Of a stretch of DNA of 64,000 bases, positions 26,701 through 36,600 are shown in pieces. Origin of the DNA: an uncultured Draconibacterium sp. (GTDB taxonomy: Bacteria > Bacteroidota > Bacteroidia > Bacteroidales > Prolixibacteraceae). Every line of letters starts with the position of its first letter. The stretch's first letter is position 1. The stretch spans positions 2,149,001 through 2,213,000 of the forward strand of contig NZ_OY776414.1 of assembly GCF_963675585.1 (NCBI RefSeq), in the 5' to 3' direction. The position numbers were made by a program, and so were the translations under genes. Below the pieces are notes generated by a model. That model was not told the DNA's origin and ran no database searches. It saw only the letters and a program-made list of their open reading frames with translations.

Positions 26701-27153
26701 CCTGATTTCTGACCACACCAACTTTTTCATTCCGTCTTTGGCAGCTACCCAGGGGCCACCGCTTTCGCTCCAACCCGGAGAACCGGCAATGGCCATCTCC
26801 AGCCCAAGAGAATCAGCCAGTTGTGTGGCGAATCTGAAAGCATTCTTCCACTCAGGGGTCATAAAGGTCAGTTTTTTTTCAACTACCTGGGGTGTAGCCA
26901 TACCCGCATCAAAATTCTGAAAGCCCCCAATCCCTACACGATGCATCCATTCCAAATCTTTTCGAATGCCATCCTTTGTAACATTGCCATTCATCCAATG
27001 CCACCATACACGTGGACGGGCAGAATTAGGAGGATTTTGAAATTCATTAGAAAGATTCTCTATTTCAGTATCCTTCATGTTTTGAGAACAAGACAAGCAG
27101 CCAACCAACAACGTTGTTGCAAACACTACGTTCCTGAACATTCTACAGTTCAT
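23797..27153 (-). CDS. Glycoside hydrolase family 106 alpha-L-rhamnosidase
   Basis: A 1118-residue protein with a lipoprotein-type signal (VGCLSCSQN, Cys about 22). The start of the mature chain has the GH106 signature SARPRVWWHWMNGNVTKDGIRKDLEWM and GIGGFQNFDAG. The central barrel includes ITDSYEAGQGTWTAKMTEEFQ and YSESHENGRVY, where catalytic acids of the family occur. A galactose-binding-like domain lies at about 215-345 and a sugar-binding GH2-type beta domain at the end (ATYTKEINVPE, NLWVNRLIGD). The length agrees with BT0986-like GH106 enzymes that act on pectic rhamnose. A second, shorter GH106-type protein lies at 41615. Confidence 0.87.
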   Translation of the reverse strand: MNCRMFRNVVFATTLLVGCLSCSQNMKDTEIENLSNEFQNPPNSARPRVWWHWMNGNVTKDGIRKDLEWMHRVGIGGFQNFDAGMATPQVVEKKLTFMTPEWKNAFRFATQLADSLGLEMAIAGSPGWSESGGPWVAAKDGMKKLVWSEIRVKSDNAFNGVLPQPYKTTGHFQNLKTEDINTLALRNRQLPEYYRDIAVVAYPLPVKDVSLETLKPKISSSGGNFTLEQLTDGDLATTCLLPKDSIKGYAWIQFEFQKPVTIKALTVVGGGIREEYGNVPPPNKRSLEISDDGVSFRLADSIPLGGVEQQTMTIPPATAKYFRINFKNPELSGMARIIKKYGGKVKEPAGTNIAEIVLHTAARINHAEEKAGFAATPDLEQYPTPVSSEEFVDEKNVIDLTNKMKADGSLSWTPPIAGREWKIMRFGYSLTGKQNHPASPEATGLEVDKMDAEAVRNYFVNYLNQYKDATGGLMGKKGLQYVITDSYEAGQGTWTAKMTEEFQKRRGYSLLPWMPVLTGQVIQSTEASEQFLWDWRLTISELIAENHYDQLTDILQEYGMHRYSESHENGRVYLVDGMDVKRTAEIPMSAMWMEGSSGSSLNMAQADIRESASVAHIYGQNMVAAESFTVNGIGGKAWAYSPENIKPTADLELANGLNRFIIHTSVHQPVDDKIPGLGLAQFGQWFTRHETWAEQAKPWINYLARSSYMLQQGKFVADIVYYYGEDNNITGLFGNQPPPIPQGYNYDFINPHALINLLEVKKGKLVTPSGMVYQMLVLDKNSKRMSLPVLRKLALLADKGAVIVGERPQLKAGREGDEAEFQKLVSDIWDSGRQNIHEELEMGDVLTSLNIGPDFTYKATDSNPELLYVHRKLADTDIYWINSRSDHDESVTLTFRVSGKKPELWNPETGKREDVSYTMNDVLTEVPLQLSPHDAVFVVFNQPVKETSVSLPVTDKKEIVKIEGAWDVSFQPGRGAPATSVFDNLISYTEHPDDGIKYFSGTATYTKEINVPENDITGDGKLILDLGDVKNLAEVTVNGIDLGVVWKKPFELDVTSALKAGNNKLEIKVTNLWVNRLIGDMQPDAKEKIAHSAWPFYRANSPLQTSGLLGSVKLFSIK

Positions 27154-27163
27154 CGTTTTCGAT

Positions 27164-28579
27164 TTAATGTTTACTTGGCACTACCGTAATAATCACCCTC
27201 GCAAAAGCTGTTAAGCTCGGAAAACCTCCATCTTTTACCTCAAGTATTAAATGAATGGTAGAAGGTTCGGTAACTTCCGGTGCAACAAAATGTATCCTGT
27301 CCTGAAACTGACCGGAAAGTTCAACCATGCCATTATATGTCCCGGCTTCTTTATATTGCCACCATAATGAACTGTACTTGGGTTGATTCTTTGCAAATAC
27401 AGGCATGATTGATTTATCCTGCCCGTGTTGTTCCAGAATGGGTCCCCATTTCTCCCACAAGGCATCATAATCGACCGGGTCGGGGTCACTAATTTTTGCT
27501 TCAATCTCTACCAATTCTCCCGACTTCACAATTCGATCCAAACCACCAATTATATTGATGACCGGCTTATGGTTTGCATCCTCGTATTTTGGAGCTACAC
27601 ACCATTTCAATCGGGCTTCAAAATCACGGTTTGCATATTCAACCCATCTCATGTAAGAGGCTTTATCAACATCGCGATATACGTTTGCTTTACCGGGTAC
27701 TTTATAAAAGCGACCGCCCCAGCCGCCATAAGTTGGGTGTTCATAGCTTCTTAAACCATTAGCAAGCGAGTACAAAAATGCCGGTGAGTCTCCCTCGCTA
27801 ATGTATTTTTGTTTGTACATCGCCCCTAATGCACCATGGTTGTTATGCAAATTATCGGTAACAAACTGTCTTGTATAAGGCTGGCTACCATAATCCCATG
27901 TACCGCTAAAGAAGTAAGAAATTAACATGGTAACACCGGGATGAAACTCTTCAATATAATCACCTGCTCCGTCCTGATACCAAATACCATACATCACAGC
28001 CTTTGAAACAGCCCGTTCATAGTCATTCGGATACTGGCTTTTTAATTTGTAAAACGCTCTTGCCGCGGTGTTGCCGCCCCCCCATGCCTGAATATAAACA
28101 GGTCGCGGGTCGTCTTCCAACAAAACTTTCACAATCCTGTCAGAACCGGGAGTATCTTCCCACTTTGCCGGATTGATCATGTTTTCCATTCCTGGAACGC
28201 GCTGAATGGTTTTTTGGCTAACAGCCAGATGGCTTGGGTCTTCATCGCCAACATATAGGTGAGCCTTTAAATAGTCGGGCGTAGGATAAGCAGAATCATG
28301 AACCTTCAGGTTAGGATATACCTGCGCATAGGCATCAATTTGCTTGTCGATCCACTTTTGAGAACTCCAGCCTTTTTGCTGAAAGACGGAGTTGGTTTCG
28401 ATGATGGCTGCAATGTCCATGTCATTACTATAAAGCAGAAACCTTACCATGGCACAATGATCATCAATTTCACCGTCGGTCATTACAATAACACGCGGTT
28501 TTGAGGATTGACCCGCATAAACAGTACATGTAAGCATTAATGCCAATACCAGACTTAAAGTACTTCTAATTATTTTCAT
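27164..28579 (-). CDS. DUF1593 nucleoside-hydrolase-like secreted protein (copy 2)
   Basis: A 471-residue protein with a signal peptide (about 1-23). It carries KPRVIVMTDGEIDDHCAMVR, GDEDPSHLAVS and GGWGGRFYKVPG, aligning end to end with the paralogue at 19977-21386. The N-terminal domain resembles nucleoside hydrolases and the C-terminal domain is Ig-like (GELVEIEAKISDPD). A difference is His-Cys in place of Arg-Ser after the Asp pair of the putative metal site. The two copies flank the GH78-GH106 pair, so the block may have grown by tandem duplication, though the copies are clearly diverged. Confidence 0.8.
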   Translation of the reverse strand: MKIIRSTLSLVLALMLTCTVYAGQSSKPRVIVMTDGEIDDHCAMVRFLLYSNDMDIAAIIETNSVFQQKGWSSQKWIDKQIDAYAQVYPNLKVHDSAYPTPDYLKAHLYVGDEDPSHLAVSQKTIQRVPGMENMINPAKWEDTPGSDRIVKVLLEDDPRPVYIQAWGGGNTAARAFYKLKSQYPNDYERAVSKAVMYGIWYQDGAGDYIEEFHPGVTMLISYFFSGTWDYGSQPYTRQFVTDNLHNNHGALGAMYKQKYISEGDSPAFLYSLANGLRSYEHPTYGGWGGRFYKVPGKANVYRDVDKASYMRWVEYANRDFEARLKWCVAPKYEDANHKPVINIIGGLDRIVKSGELVEIEAKISDPDPVDYDALWEKWGPILEQHGQDKSIMPVFAKNQPKYSSLWWQYKEAGTYNGMVELSGQFQDRIHFVAPEVTEPSTIHLILEVKDGGFPSLTAFARVIITVVPSKH

Positions 28580-28590
28580 CTTTTTGAATT

Positions 28591-29523
28591 TTATTTGGTT
28601 GGCTTTACTTGCTGAATGGTTCCATCTTCGTTGTAATACAATTTATCGAAGCAAATAGACCTGCGGAAAGGATGGACACTACCTTTGACCCAGCCAAATT
28701 TCGGGGACTCTTCAGGATGATTTTTGAAGTACAGGTCTGAATTATGATAAAACAGATACCATTGCCCTTTATACTCCACTATTGAATGGTGGTTAGTCCC
28801 ACTGTTCATTCGTTCCAGAATAACTCCTTTGTACTCAAAAGGTCCCAACGGATTATCGCTCATGCAATATTCAATTTGTCCCGTAGTAGATGAGTATGAC
28901 AAGTAGTATTTACCGTTATATTTATGCATCCAGATAGCTTCAAAAAATCCTTTAGCGCCTTCCGGTAAATGAACTTTACCGTCATAAGATATCATATCTT
29001 TATTCAGCTTAATTACATTAACGGCTAACTGTCCCATGTACAAGTACGCTTGACCATCATCGTCGATAAATGGACAGGGATCAATAAAATCGCGATTACA
29101 AACTACCCCTTTCGTATTTATATGAATCAATGCCGAGTCAAGCGGATCCTTAAACGGCCCTACGGGGTTATCAGCTACCGCCACACCTATCTTGCTGGAT
29201 TCCACCGGATAGTAAAAATAGTATTTTCCGTTACGTTCAATACAGTCGGGTGCCCATGCCTGCGATTTCGCCCAACTGATATCATTCAATGAAAATGCCA
29301 CTCCATGGTCAGTCCAGTGCTTTAAATCAGTGGTTGAAAACACATGCCAGTCCTCCATGGTAAAAAGGGTAGCCGTATCCTGATCGTGGGAAGGATAAAC
29401 ATACAGGGTATCATTAAAAACCCTTGCCGAAGGGTCGGCGGTGTACATGTGCGTAATAAAGGGATTTTGAGCAGAAACAATGTTAACTACCAGTACGCCT
29501 AAGGCTAATAAAAGATTCTTCAT
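28591..29523 (-). CDS. Glycoside hydrolase family 43 (arabinofuranosidase/xylosidase type)
   Basis: A 310-residue secreted five-bladed propeller with a signal peptide (1-18). The canonical GH43 triad is visible: base Asp30 in YTADPSARVFND, transition-state Asp148 in FIDPCPFIDDDG, and acid Glu195 in GFFEAIWMHKYNGKYYLSYS. There is no extra carbohydrate-binding domain. Likely products are arabinose or xylose from side chains; the sequence does not decide. Its start codon overlaps the stop of the upstream GH2 gene by 4 nt (ATGA). Confidence 0.9.
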   Translation of the reverse strand: MKNLLLALGVLVVNIVSAQNPFITHMYTADPSARVFNDTLYVYPSHDQDTATLFTMEDWHVFSTTDLKHWTDHGVAFSLNDISWAKSQAWAPDCIERNGKYYFYYPVESSKIGVAVADNPVGPFKDPLDSALIHINTKGVVCNRDFIDPCPFIDDDGQAYLYMGQLAVNVIKLNKDMISYDGKVHLPEGAKGFFEAIWMHKYNGKYYLSYSSTTGQIEYCMSDNPLGPFEYKGVILERMNSGTNHHSIVEYKGQWYLFYHNSDLYFKNHPEESPKFGWVKGSVHPFRRSICFDKLYYNEDGTIQQVKPTK

Positions 29524-32039
29524 TTTTTTTCATTTTTTAAATTGTTTGTAATTGTTGATTCGAGATTTACTGTAGTCCCTTTTAGCCCTTTACCCTGGAC
29601 ATTGAGTTCAATGCTTCCGGCTTCTTTGGTTGATTTGACAACCACCACTAATTTTCCGCTAAATAATTTCATTGTTGGTTCGTGGAACACTTCGAGCGAA
29701 GTAGCATCTCCGTTACATGCGGCCCTATAAGTACCTGCTCCTGTAACTTTAAAATTTAAACGGTTTGATGCTGTCGGACAAGGGATTCCGTTTTTATCGA
29801 CTACGGATACCGTTACAAACGACAGGTCTTCTCCATCTGCATTTAAGACAGTCCGGTCAGGCTTTAGAACAATCCGGTAGGGTTCTCCGGCTGTTACCAC
29901 CTGCCGCTCTTCTGCAGGTTTGCCGTCCTTATCAAAAGCAACTACTTTTAAAGTTCCCGGTTCGTACTTAACATCCATCCACATTAAGCGGTAACGGTTT
30001 TGCAGGGTTGAATCATTTTTATGCTGTACTCCCTGACTTTTGCCATTTACAAACAGTTCGGCACTATCATAGCTGGTGTACACAAAAACAGGCGTTGTTT
30101 CACCTTCCCGACCGGGCCAAGTCCAATGTGGAAGGATGTGTAATGTTGACTGCATTTTATTCCACTGGCTGCGGTACAAATAGTAACGGTCTTTGGGCAA
30201 TCCGGCCAAATCAACTATGCCAAAGTAAGAACTACGTGCAGGCCATGTGTTTTGAAAAGGTGAAGGTTCGCCAAGGTAATCAAAACCGGTCCAAACAAAC
30301 TGACCGATAGTCCACGGATTGTCATCCTGAAGGGCAAAATCTTTTTCGGGCAAATTTGACCAGATAAGATGGCTCAAATCATAGGATGAACATTGATGGT
30401 CGGCATCTTTTTCAGTATCTATTTTCCGAAAGTAAACCCTTTTTTCGACAGGAAACTTATAAATTCCCCGGGAACTAATTGTAGATGCAGTTTCTGCGCC
30501 TAACAGAAAACCCTGTGAAAGCATTTCATGGGCTTCGGTATATTTTTCAGTCCGGTAATTCAGCCCTGCCACATCAAGCAGTGTTGCAAATCCATTTTTC
30601 ATGGTTGCTTCAATCTGGTTCATCCCTGCGGTAACCGGTCTTGTGGGGTCTTCGCGATGAAAGATATCCTGCAAATAGCGGGCAACTTTAGGTCCTGCCG
30701 TAGTTTTCTGATCGGGCACTTCGTTACCGGTGCTCCACATTACGATGCAAGGATGATTACGGGTAGCGTGTACCATATTGATAATGTCTTTCTCTGCATC
30801 CGTATCAAAAAACCGGTGATAACCATTTTTCATCTTAGGTTCTTTCCATTCATCAAATGCTTCAGCCATGACCATAAAGCCCATTTCATCGCAGAGTTCC
30901 AATAATTCCATAGCAGGCATATTATGAGTGGTTCGAATGGCATCAACGCCCATATCTTTCAGAATAGTTAACTGTCTTCTCAAAGCGGCTATATTCACGG
31001 CTGTTCCCAGTGGTCCCAGGTCATGGTGCAAACAAACTCCTTTGAATTTTCTTAACTCTCCATTCAATCTGAAACCTTCTGACCCGTAAGTTATCGAGCG
31101 AATTCCAAAGATTGTTTTTACTTCATCGGAAAGTCCCTGCTCATTGTACAGTTTCGTTACTGCGGTGTATAATTCAGGATTTTCAGGACTCCATAGCAAT
31201 GGATTTGGCACCCGGATGTTCTGCTCAAATTCCTGAGCGATACAGTTAGTTGTTGTGTCTGTAGCAACAAGCTGCCCTTTGGGATTGTATATTTGTGTAA
31301 CAAGCGATAAATCACTTTCCGATACTTTTGTTTTTATGTTAACCTTGCTTAATTCGGCACTTACTACCGGGGTTGTGATAGAAACTCCCCAATGATCAAT
31401 ACTATTTTCATTTTTAACAATCAATTGCACCTTACGATAAATACCGGCTCCGGGATACCAGCGGGACTGTTGTTCATAATTGATGCAGTTTACTGCCAAC
31501 AGATTTTCCTCACCTTGCTTAACCAAGTCGGTTATGTCAAAATAAAAATAGTTGTAACCATAGTTCCATTCTCCTACTTTCTGCCCATTGAGATAAACTT
31601 TTGGTTCACTCATGACCCCATCAAAAGCAAGAATTACTTTTTGCTCTTTATGATATGACTTTGGCAGTTTGAACGAGTTCCGATACCACGCTTCCCCTAT
31701 AAATGGTAATGCCCCTGTTCTGCCGGTAACGGTGGCTGCATCTTTCTCCATGTTTTCATGAATTTGCTGCGCATATTTGTCGTTACTCTCGTCAAAAGGT
31801 CCATAAATAGCCCAATCGTGGGGAACAGTAACCATTTGCCAGAAACCATCGTCAAAGCTTACTTTATAAGCCTGATCGTTTTGCCCTTTTTGAAATTTCC
31901 AGTTTTCTGTTAGTTCAGTTACAGTTCGCAACTGACCAAACACCATTGTGTCTGATATAAACATTACTATCAGAACAAAAAATAGCTTTTGAGTTATTTT
32001 ATAATTCATTGGGTACAACATTATTTTTTTCTTTTCCAT
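29520..32039 (-). CDS. Glycoside hydrolase family 2 (beta-galactosidase-like)
   Basis: An 839-residue secreted enzyme. It has an N-terminal sugar-binding domain (about 45-215), an Ig-like domain and a TIM barrel with acid/base Glu440 in MWSTGNEVPD and nucleophile Glu516 in FLLGAETAST. C-terminal beta domains include the DUF4982 type (TPVFVYTSYDSAELFVNGKSQG) and an invasin-like domain. Several starts are possible; the signal peptide core begins at MNYKITQ (32009). The 5' end (MEKKKIM) overlaps the restored frame of the upstream esterase, which suggests translational coupling. The family covers beta-galactosidase, beta-glucuronidase and beta-mannosidase. Confidence 0.9.
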   Translation of the reverse strand: MEKKKIMLYPMNYKITQKLFFVLIVMFISDTMVFGQLRTVTELTENWKFQKGQNDQAYKVSFDDGFWQMVTVPHDWAIYGPFDESNDKYAQQIHENMEKDAATVTGRTGALPFIGEAWYRNSFKLPKSYHKEQKVILAFDGVMSEPKVYLNGQKVGEWNYGYNYFYFDITDLVKQGEENLLAVNCINYEQQSRWYPGAGIYRKVQLIVKNENSIDHWGVSITTPVVSAELSKVNIKTKVSESDLSLVTQIYNPKGQLVATDTTTNCIAQEFEQNIRVPNPLLWSPENPELYTAVTKLYNEQGLSDEVKTIFGIRSITYGSEGFRLNGELRKFKGVCLHHDLGPLGTAVNIAALRRQLTILKDMGVDAIRTTHNMPAMELLELCDEMGFMVMAEAFDEWKEPKMKNGYHRFFDTDAEKDIINMVHATRNHPCIVMWSTGNEVPDQKTTAGPKVARYLQDIFHREDPTRPVTAGMNQIEATMKNGFATLLDVAGLNYRTEKYTEAHEMLSQGFLLGAETASTISSRGIYKFPVEKRVYFRKIDTEKDADHQCSSYDLSHLIWSNLPEKDFALQDDNPWTIGQFVWTGFDYLGEPSPFQNTWPARSSYFGIVDLAGLPKDRYYLYRSQWNKMQSTLHILPHWTWPGREGETTPVFVYTSYDSAELFVNGKSQGVQHKNDSTLQNRYRLMWMDVKYEPGTLKVVAFDKDGKPAEERQVVTAGEPYRIVLKPDRTVLNADGEDLSFVTVSVVDKNGIPCPTASNRLNFKVTGAGTYRAACNGDATSLEVFHEPTMKLFSGKLVVVVKSTKEAGSIELNVQGKGLKGTTVNLESTITNNLKNEKK

Positions 32040-32135
32040 TTAAAATATTCCTCCCATAACAGCAGGCTTTCGTAATTGGGTACATTGCCTGTTTCAGGAT
32101 TCGCGTGTAAATACATCACCGAAGGCTTGTTGTTA

Positions 32136-33596
32136 TCAAAAAACTGGCCAATAAGGCAGCTTATCACCATTTGGATTTCCTGTTTTTGCAAAATTTACCC
32201 AGTATTGAGCCATTTGCTTTGAAAGCACAAGGTCGGCTTCCGATTTTTTTTCAGGGTCTAACGTTCTGAAAATGTAGGCTATTTCATCGCCATGCCAGGC
32301 ACCCCTTGGTGGCGATGCATTAAACATACTAAACATACTATTGGCTTCCTGTTGCTGATCAAAGTAGTATAAAAAAACATTGGAATTACCTGTTTCTTTT
32401 TGCAGCCTTGCCCATGCCCATGCGCCCCAGGCATAGTCCCTGTCCCTCTGAATATCTGCCATTGAAAATTTAATTTGCGCTTTATCATTTCCGGGATATA
32501 ATTCCAAAACGCGATCAGCGAATGTCCCATAATTGGTTTGTAGTGTTTTGTAATAATCCGAGGCATCTTCTGGTACGCCTATAAAGGAGGTAAACAAACC
32601 TCCTTCATCTGAATTAGTGCCTATTATTACGCTAATATCATTATATTCACCTTTTTGATATAGTTTATACTGATCGTCTGTAATAACATATCCATCTACG
32701 ATAGGTGCGAAATTTCCATCCATGTATGTAAACGGATCTGAAACCCACTTCTGCGGGTCCGTTTCTCTTAACTCCTCTATTGATGAGCATCCCATTTTTT
32801 TTGCAAATTCAATCCCGATTTCTTCTCCTAATTTCAGGTTCTTTATCCCATTTTTGCCTACAGTGCCAAAACTGGTTCCACTTTCGCTTATGGCACGCGA
32901 AAACAAGCAATTGGCAAGTGGCGATGCACATAAAATACTAACGGAAGCCCCTCCCGAAGATTCTCCGAATATGGTTACATTATTCGGGTCGCCTCCAAAT
33001 GCTTTAATGTTATCCTGTATCCATTTCAGGGCAGCAATCTGATCGAGCATACCATAGTTCCCCGATACCTTGTTTTTAGATTCGGCGGTCAGTTCAGGAT
33101 GAGCCATAAAGCCTAAAACACCCAAACGGTAAGCAATACTTACCATAACGACTCCCATCTCAGCCATATTTTCACCTGCGATTGCAGAAGTACCTGTTAC
33201 AAAGCCGCCTCCGGGTATCCAAACCATTACCGGCAGTTTCTCGTTGGATGATTTGGCTGGTGTCCAGACGTTCAGATACAAACAGTCTTCGGAGTATCCT
33301 GCCGAAGATCCCTGAAAGGGAGTTGATCGTTGTAAGGAACCAGGGGCATATCCTCCTGTCTTTCTTACGCCTTCCCATTTAATTGCAGGCTGCGGAGCCT
33401 TCCATCGTAGTTCGCCTACAGGGGGAGCAGCATAGGGAATTCCTTTGAAAACTGAAACCTTTCCATCAATATTTCCTTCCAATTTTCCCTCTTTGACCTG
33501 TACAGTTTTAAGCTGTGCAAAAACCTGATTACCTATCAGTAAAAAAAACACCAACGGTAAAGCACAAATAAGTTTTTGAAATGATTTCATAACCAT
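32136..33596 (-). pseudogene. Type B carboxylesterase, C-terminus lost by a 1-nt frameshift
   Basis: The 486-residue frame has a signal peptide and a carboxylesterase fold: EDCLYLNVWTP, oxyanion region WIPGGGFVTG, nucleophile Ser213 in GESSGG, NSDEGG, and the catalytic His in WHGDEIAYIF. It stops at YWPVF after a run of six T on the coding strand (32138-32143). Removing one T continues the frame as DNNKPSVMYLHANPETG and so on, ending in EEYFKWKRKK with a stop at 32021-32023 inside the next gene's start. That tail is normal for the family. The break is either a real mutation or a sequencing error in the homopolymer. Possible role: removing acetyl or other esters from the glycan. Confidence 0.85.
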
Positions 33597-33608
33597 GGTA
33601 TTAAAAAA

Positions 33609-36600
33609 TTAGTTATCACCATTCATAATCAGTGGTAAAATTGTTACCTCCCGTTCATACATTGTTGGATAGACCCTGTAAGCCGGAAAAACGCCACGGG
33701 CAGAACACCCGGTTCCACTTGTAGCATAATCCAGATTAAAGGTTATGCCATCCATTTTTTGCAACTGATAAGTGTATATAGACTTTGTTAAATTATCAGT
33801 TGAATACGGATACGCATTAAAATTAAACAACTCGTTCACTTTAAATTGGAGTCCTCTACCTTCGTTGTCAAGCATTTTCACCCAACGGTTATCGGTTCGC
33901 AACCCATAGTCTCCCGGCTTCAAGTATGGTACATACATATCATCAACCGTTGATTTATAAATACCAACTTTATAACCGCTTTTTCTTCCCGGGTAGTTTT
34001 CCTGGGGCCCACGTCCGTACCACTCTACGTTATGAAGGTTTTGATCGAGCGCAAATGACAACCCAAAGCGGGGAAAGTAGATTGGCGCTCTGCCTTGCGG
34101 TTTTGCAACATGGTGTATCGTGATCGCTCCTGCACCGTCAATGGTATAATTATAAATGTTTTCGATACCGCTATATTGAACACCAAAAATATATTTATCC
34201 AACTGACCTTCAGACCTTTCTCCAAAAATTGTAATTTGCCTTATTTTTAAGTATACTTTCCCATCTGCTTCAAATACATCGGTGTAAACAGGATAATTTG
34301 TTGTTTTATCAATTCCTGTCGAATAAAACTCGGTGGCTATGTATGTATTATAACCTTCTTTCCAGTTTGATGAACGTGCTGTATTTGCTCCCCAGCTATC
34401 CAAATCATTAGCCATTGGCGCTCTCCAAACACTCACCAACAATGGAGATTTCAGCATCTCTTTTCCATCAACAACAATCGAAGATAAAGCTCCCATGCTT
34501 TTATCAAAAGTATATTCAAAGCCTTTGCCCGTAACTTTCACTTCGTTGGCAGATTCTGAATAAGCGGCTTTTGCAGAACCCTGTTTTTCTGTCTGAACAT
34601 TCCTTTTCCAGGGAAGTTCCAACTGATCCCATGCTACTTCGTATCCGGCTTTTGCCCACAACTTATCCTCTTTTAATGAAGTACTTACTGTTATCCGGTA
34701 TTCAGCACCCTCTTTTAACAGTGGTTTTGTATAGGGAATTTTCAATGCCTTTTTTTCGCGGGGAGCAAGTTGGAGGTCTAAAACCCCTTCTTGTAAAACA
34801 TCTCCATCTGCTTCAAGAAACCATCGTGTTTTATATTGCGATGCATCAGTGAAATGATTCCGGTTCCATACTTTTACCATTCCGGTTTCAGCATCCAGCA
34901 AAGTGGTGACTATTGGTTGTCCCACTTTCTTCATTTCCCACATTTCCGGTTGAATTTCCCTGTTGCCCCAGATACTTCCATAATTTCGGGCGCCGGCGCC
35001 ATAACTCAGGAACGTACCTTTGTTTGTTTCTTTCTTGAAGTCGAGCCAAATAGCTGCTTTTTCAGGATCGAAGTTACCCGGTAGCACTGCATCGGAAAAA
35101 ATTCCAACATTATCAAGCATCGCATCGCACATGTAAGTGGGTGTTTCTGCTCCGTCAATCTCAGAGTCTCGTCCTAAGCTGATTGTAAATGGGAAATTCA
35201 AAATTTTTCCACTTGCAGGCCTGGCCCCCTTTTTATTTCCATCTATAAAAATTGACATTTCCTGCCCGTCGTAAATTGCGGTTATTTGGTGCCAGTTGTT
35301 TTCCCAGTTATCGGGTAAGCTCGTGCGCAGTGTATATTTTCCACCGGAATGGCCAGCTTCACCAAAACCTTGAAAACCGTCTTTTTTTTGCGGACTTGCA
35401 TTGGTTGAGATGTAGAACTCCAAAGAATCCACTCCTCTTTGAACAATTCCAAATTGGTTTGAACCTTTCGTAATAATTTGTCCACCGCCGGCATTCAATT
35501 TTCTTGGAAAAACATCAACGGTAATAGTTAGTTTGTTTCCTCTGATTTCCAAAGCATTGTCCCTGTATATTTCAACCCATTGGTCGTGGCCGTTCAGGTT
35601 GACAGCTTTTCCTGTTTTACCTTGTACCAACTTAATGTTGTTGCCCATTAAATGAGTAGGCACCTTATTGGGAGACCGGTCTTCCAGTTGACGGATTTGT
35701 TGGGTAAGCCCCGGACTCACAAAATCCCAAATAGCCCCCCCCATAGTTCTGGAATAGGATTCAATTACATTCCAGTAATCCTCCAGTCCGCTACCTGCGT
35801 TGCCCGCTACAGAAAGGTATTCATCCATAAATGAGGGGCGGATATCGGTCTCATTAAGACCAAGCCCAACGCGCATATCCAGTTCCAATGGGCTGGGATA
35901 ACGCGGGCCGATAATTTCTTCGGCAGGGTGAGAGAATGCGTTTCCTCCATACATCCAGTAACGGGTATGGTCATATTTCTTTCCTTCCTTAATAACCTCT
36001 GTAATGTTCTTCCCTTCACCACTTTCGTTTCCGGCGCTCCAAAACAAAATGCAGGGATAGTTTCGGTCTCGCAATACCATTTGGCGTACACGCTCGCGGT
36101 ACATATCCGTGAATTCGGGCATATTACAAACATTTTCAGTAGCATGTGCTTCCACACCTGCTTCGTCGATGATGTAAAGCCCATATTCGTCAGCCAACTC
36201 AAGGTATTTATTCACAGGAGGATAATGAGAAATACGAACCGCGTTAAAATTGAATTGTTTCAGTATTTGGAAATCCTTTCTGATAATATCCTCGGTCATC
36301 GCGTGGCCTAAATCGGCATCCTGCATGTGTGAGTTCGTTGCGTTTACTTTTATGGCAACACCGTTAAGATAGAATGTATCTCCGTCAATTAGTGTCTCCT
36401 TAAAGCCAATACGCTGCTCTGCCTTATCCAGAACTGCCCCGTTTGGGGTTAACAGTTCCATTTTTAATGTATAAAGAATGGGTGTTTCAGATGTCCATTT
36501 CAGCGGATTTACAACATCTGCTTTTAGTTCTACTTGTTTCTTCCCGGCATTTCCCATTGTGAATTTATCACTGCTCATTTCGGCTACCAACGTATTGTTG

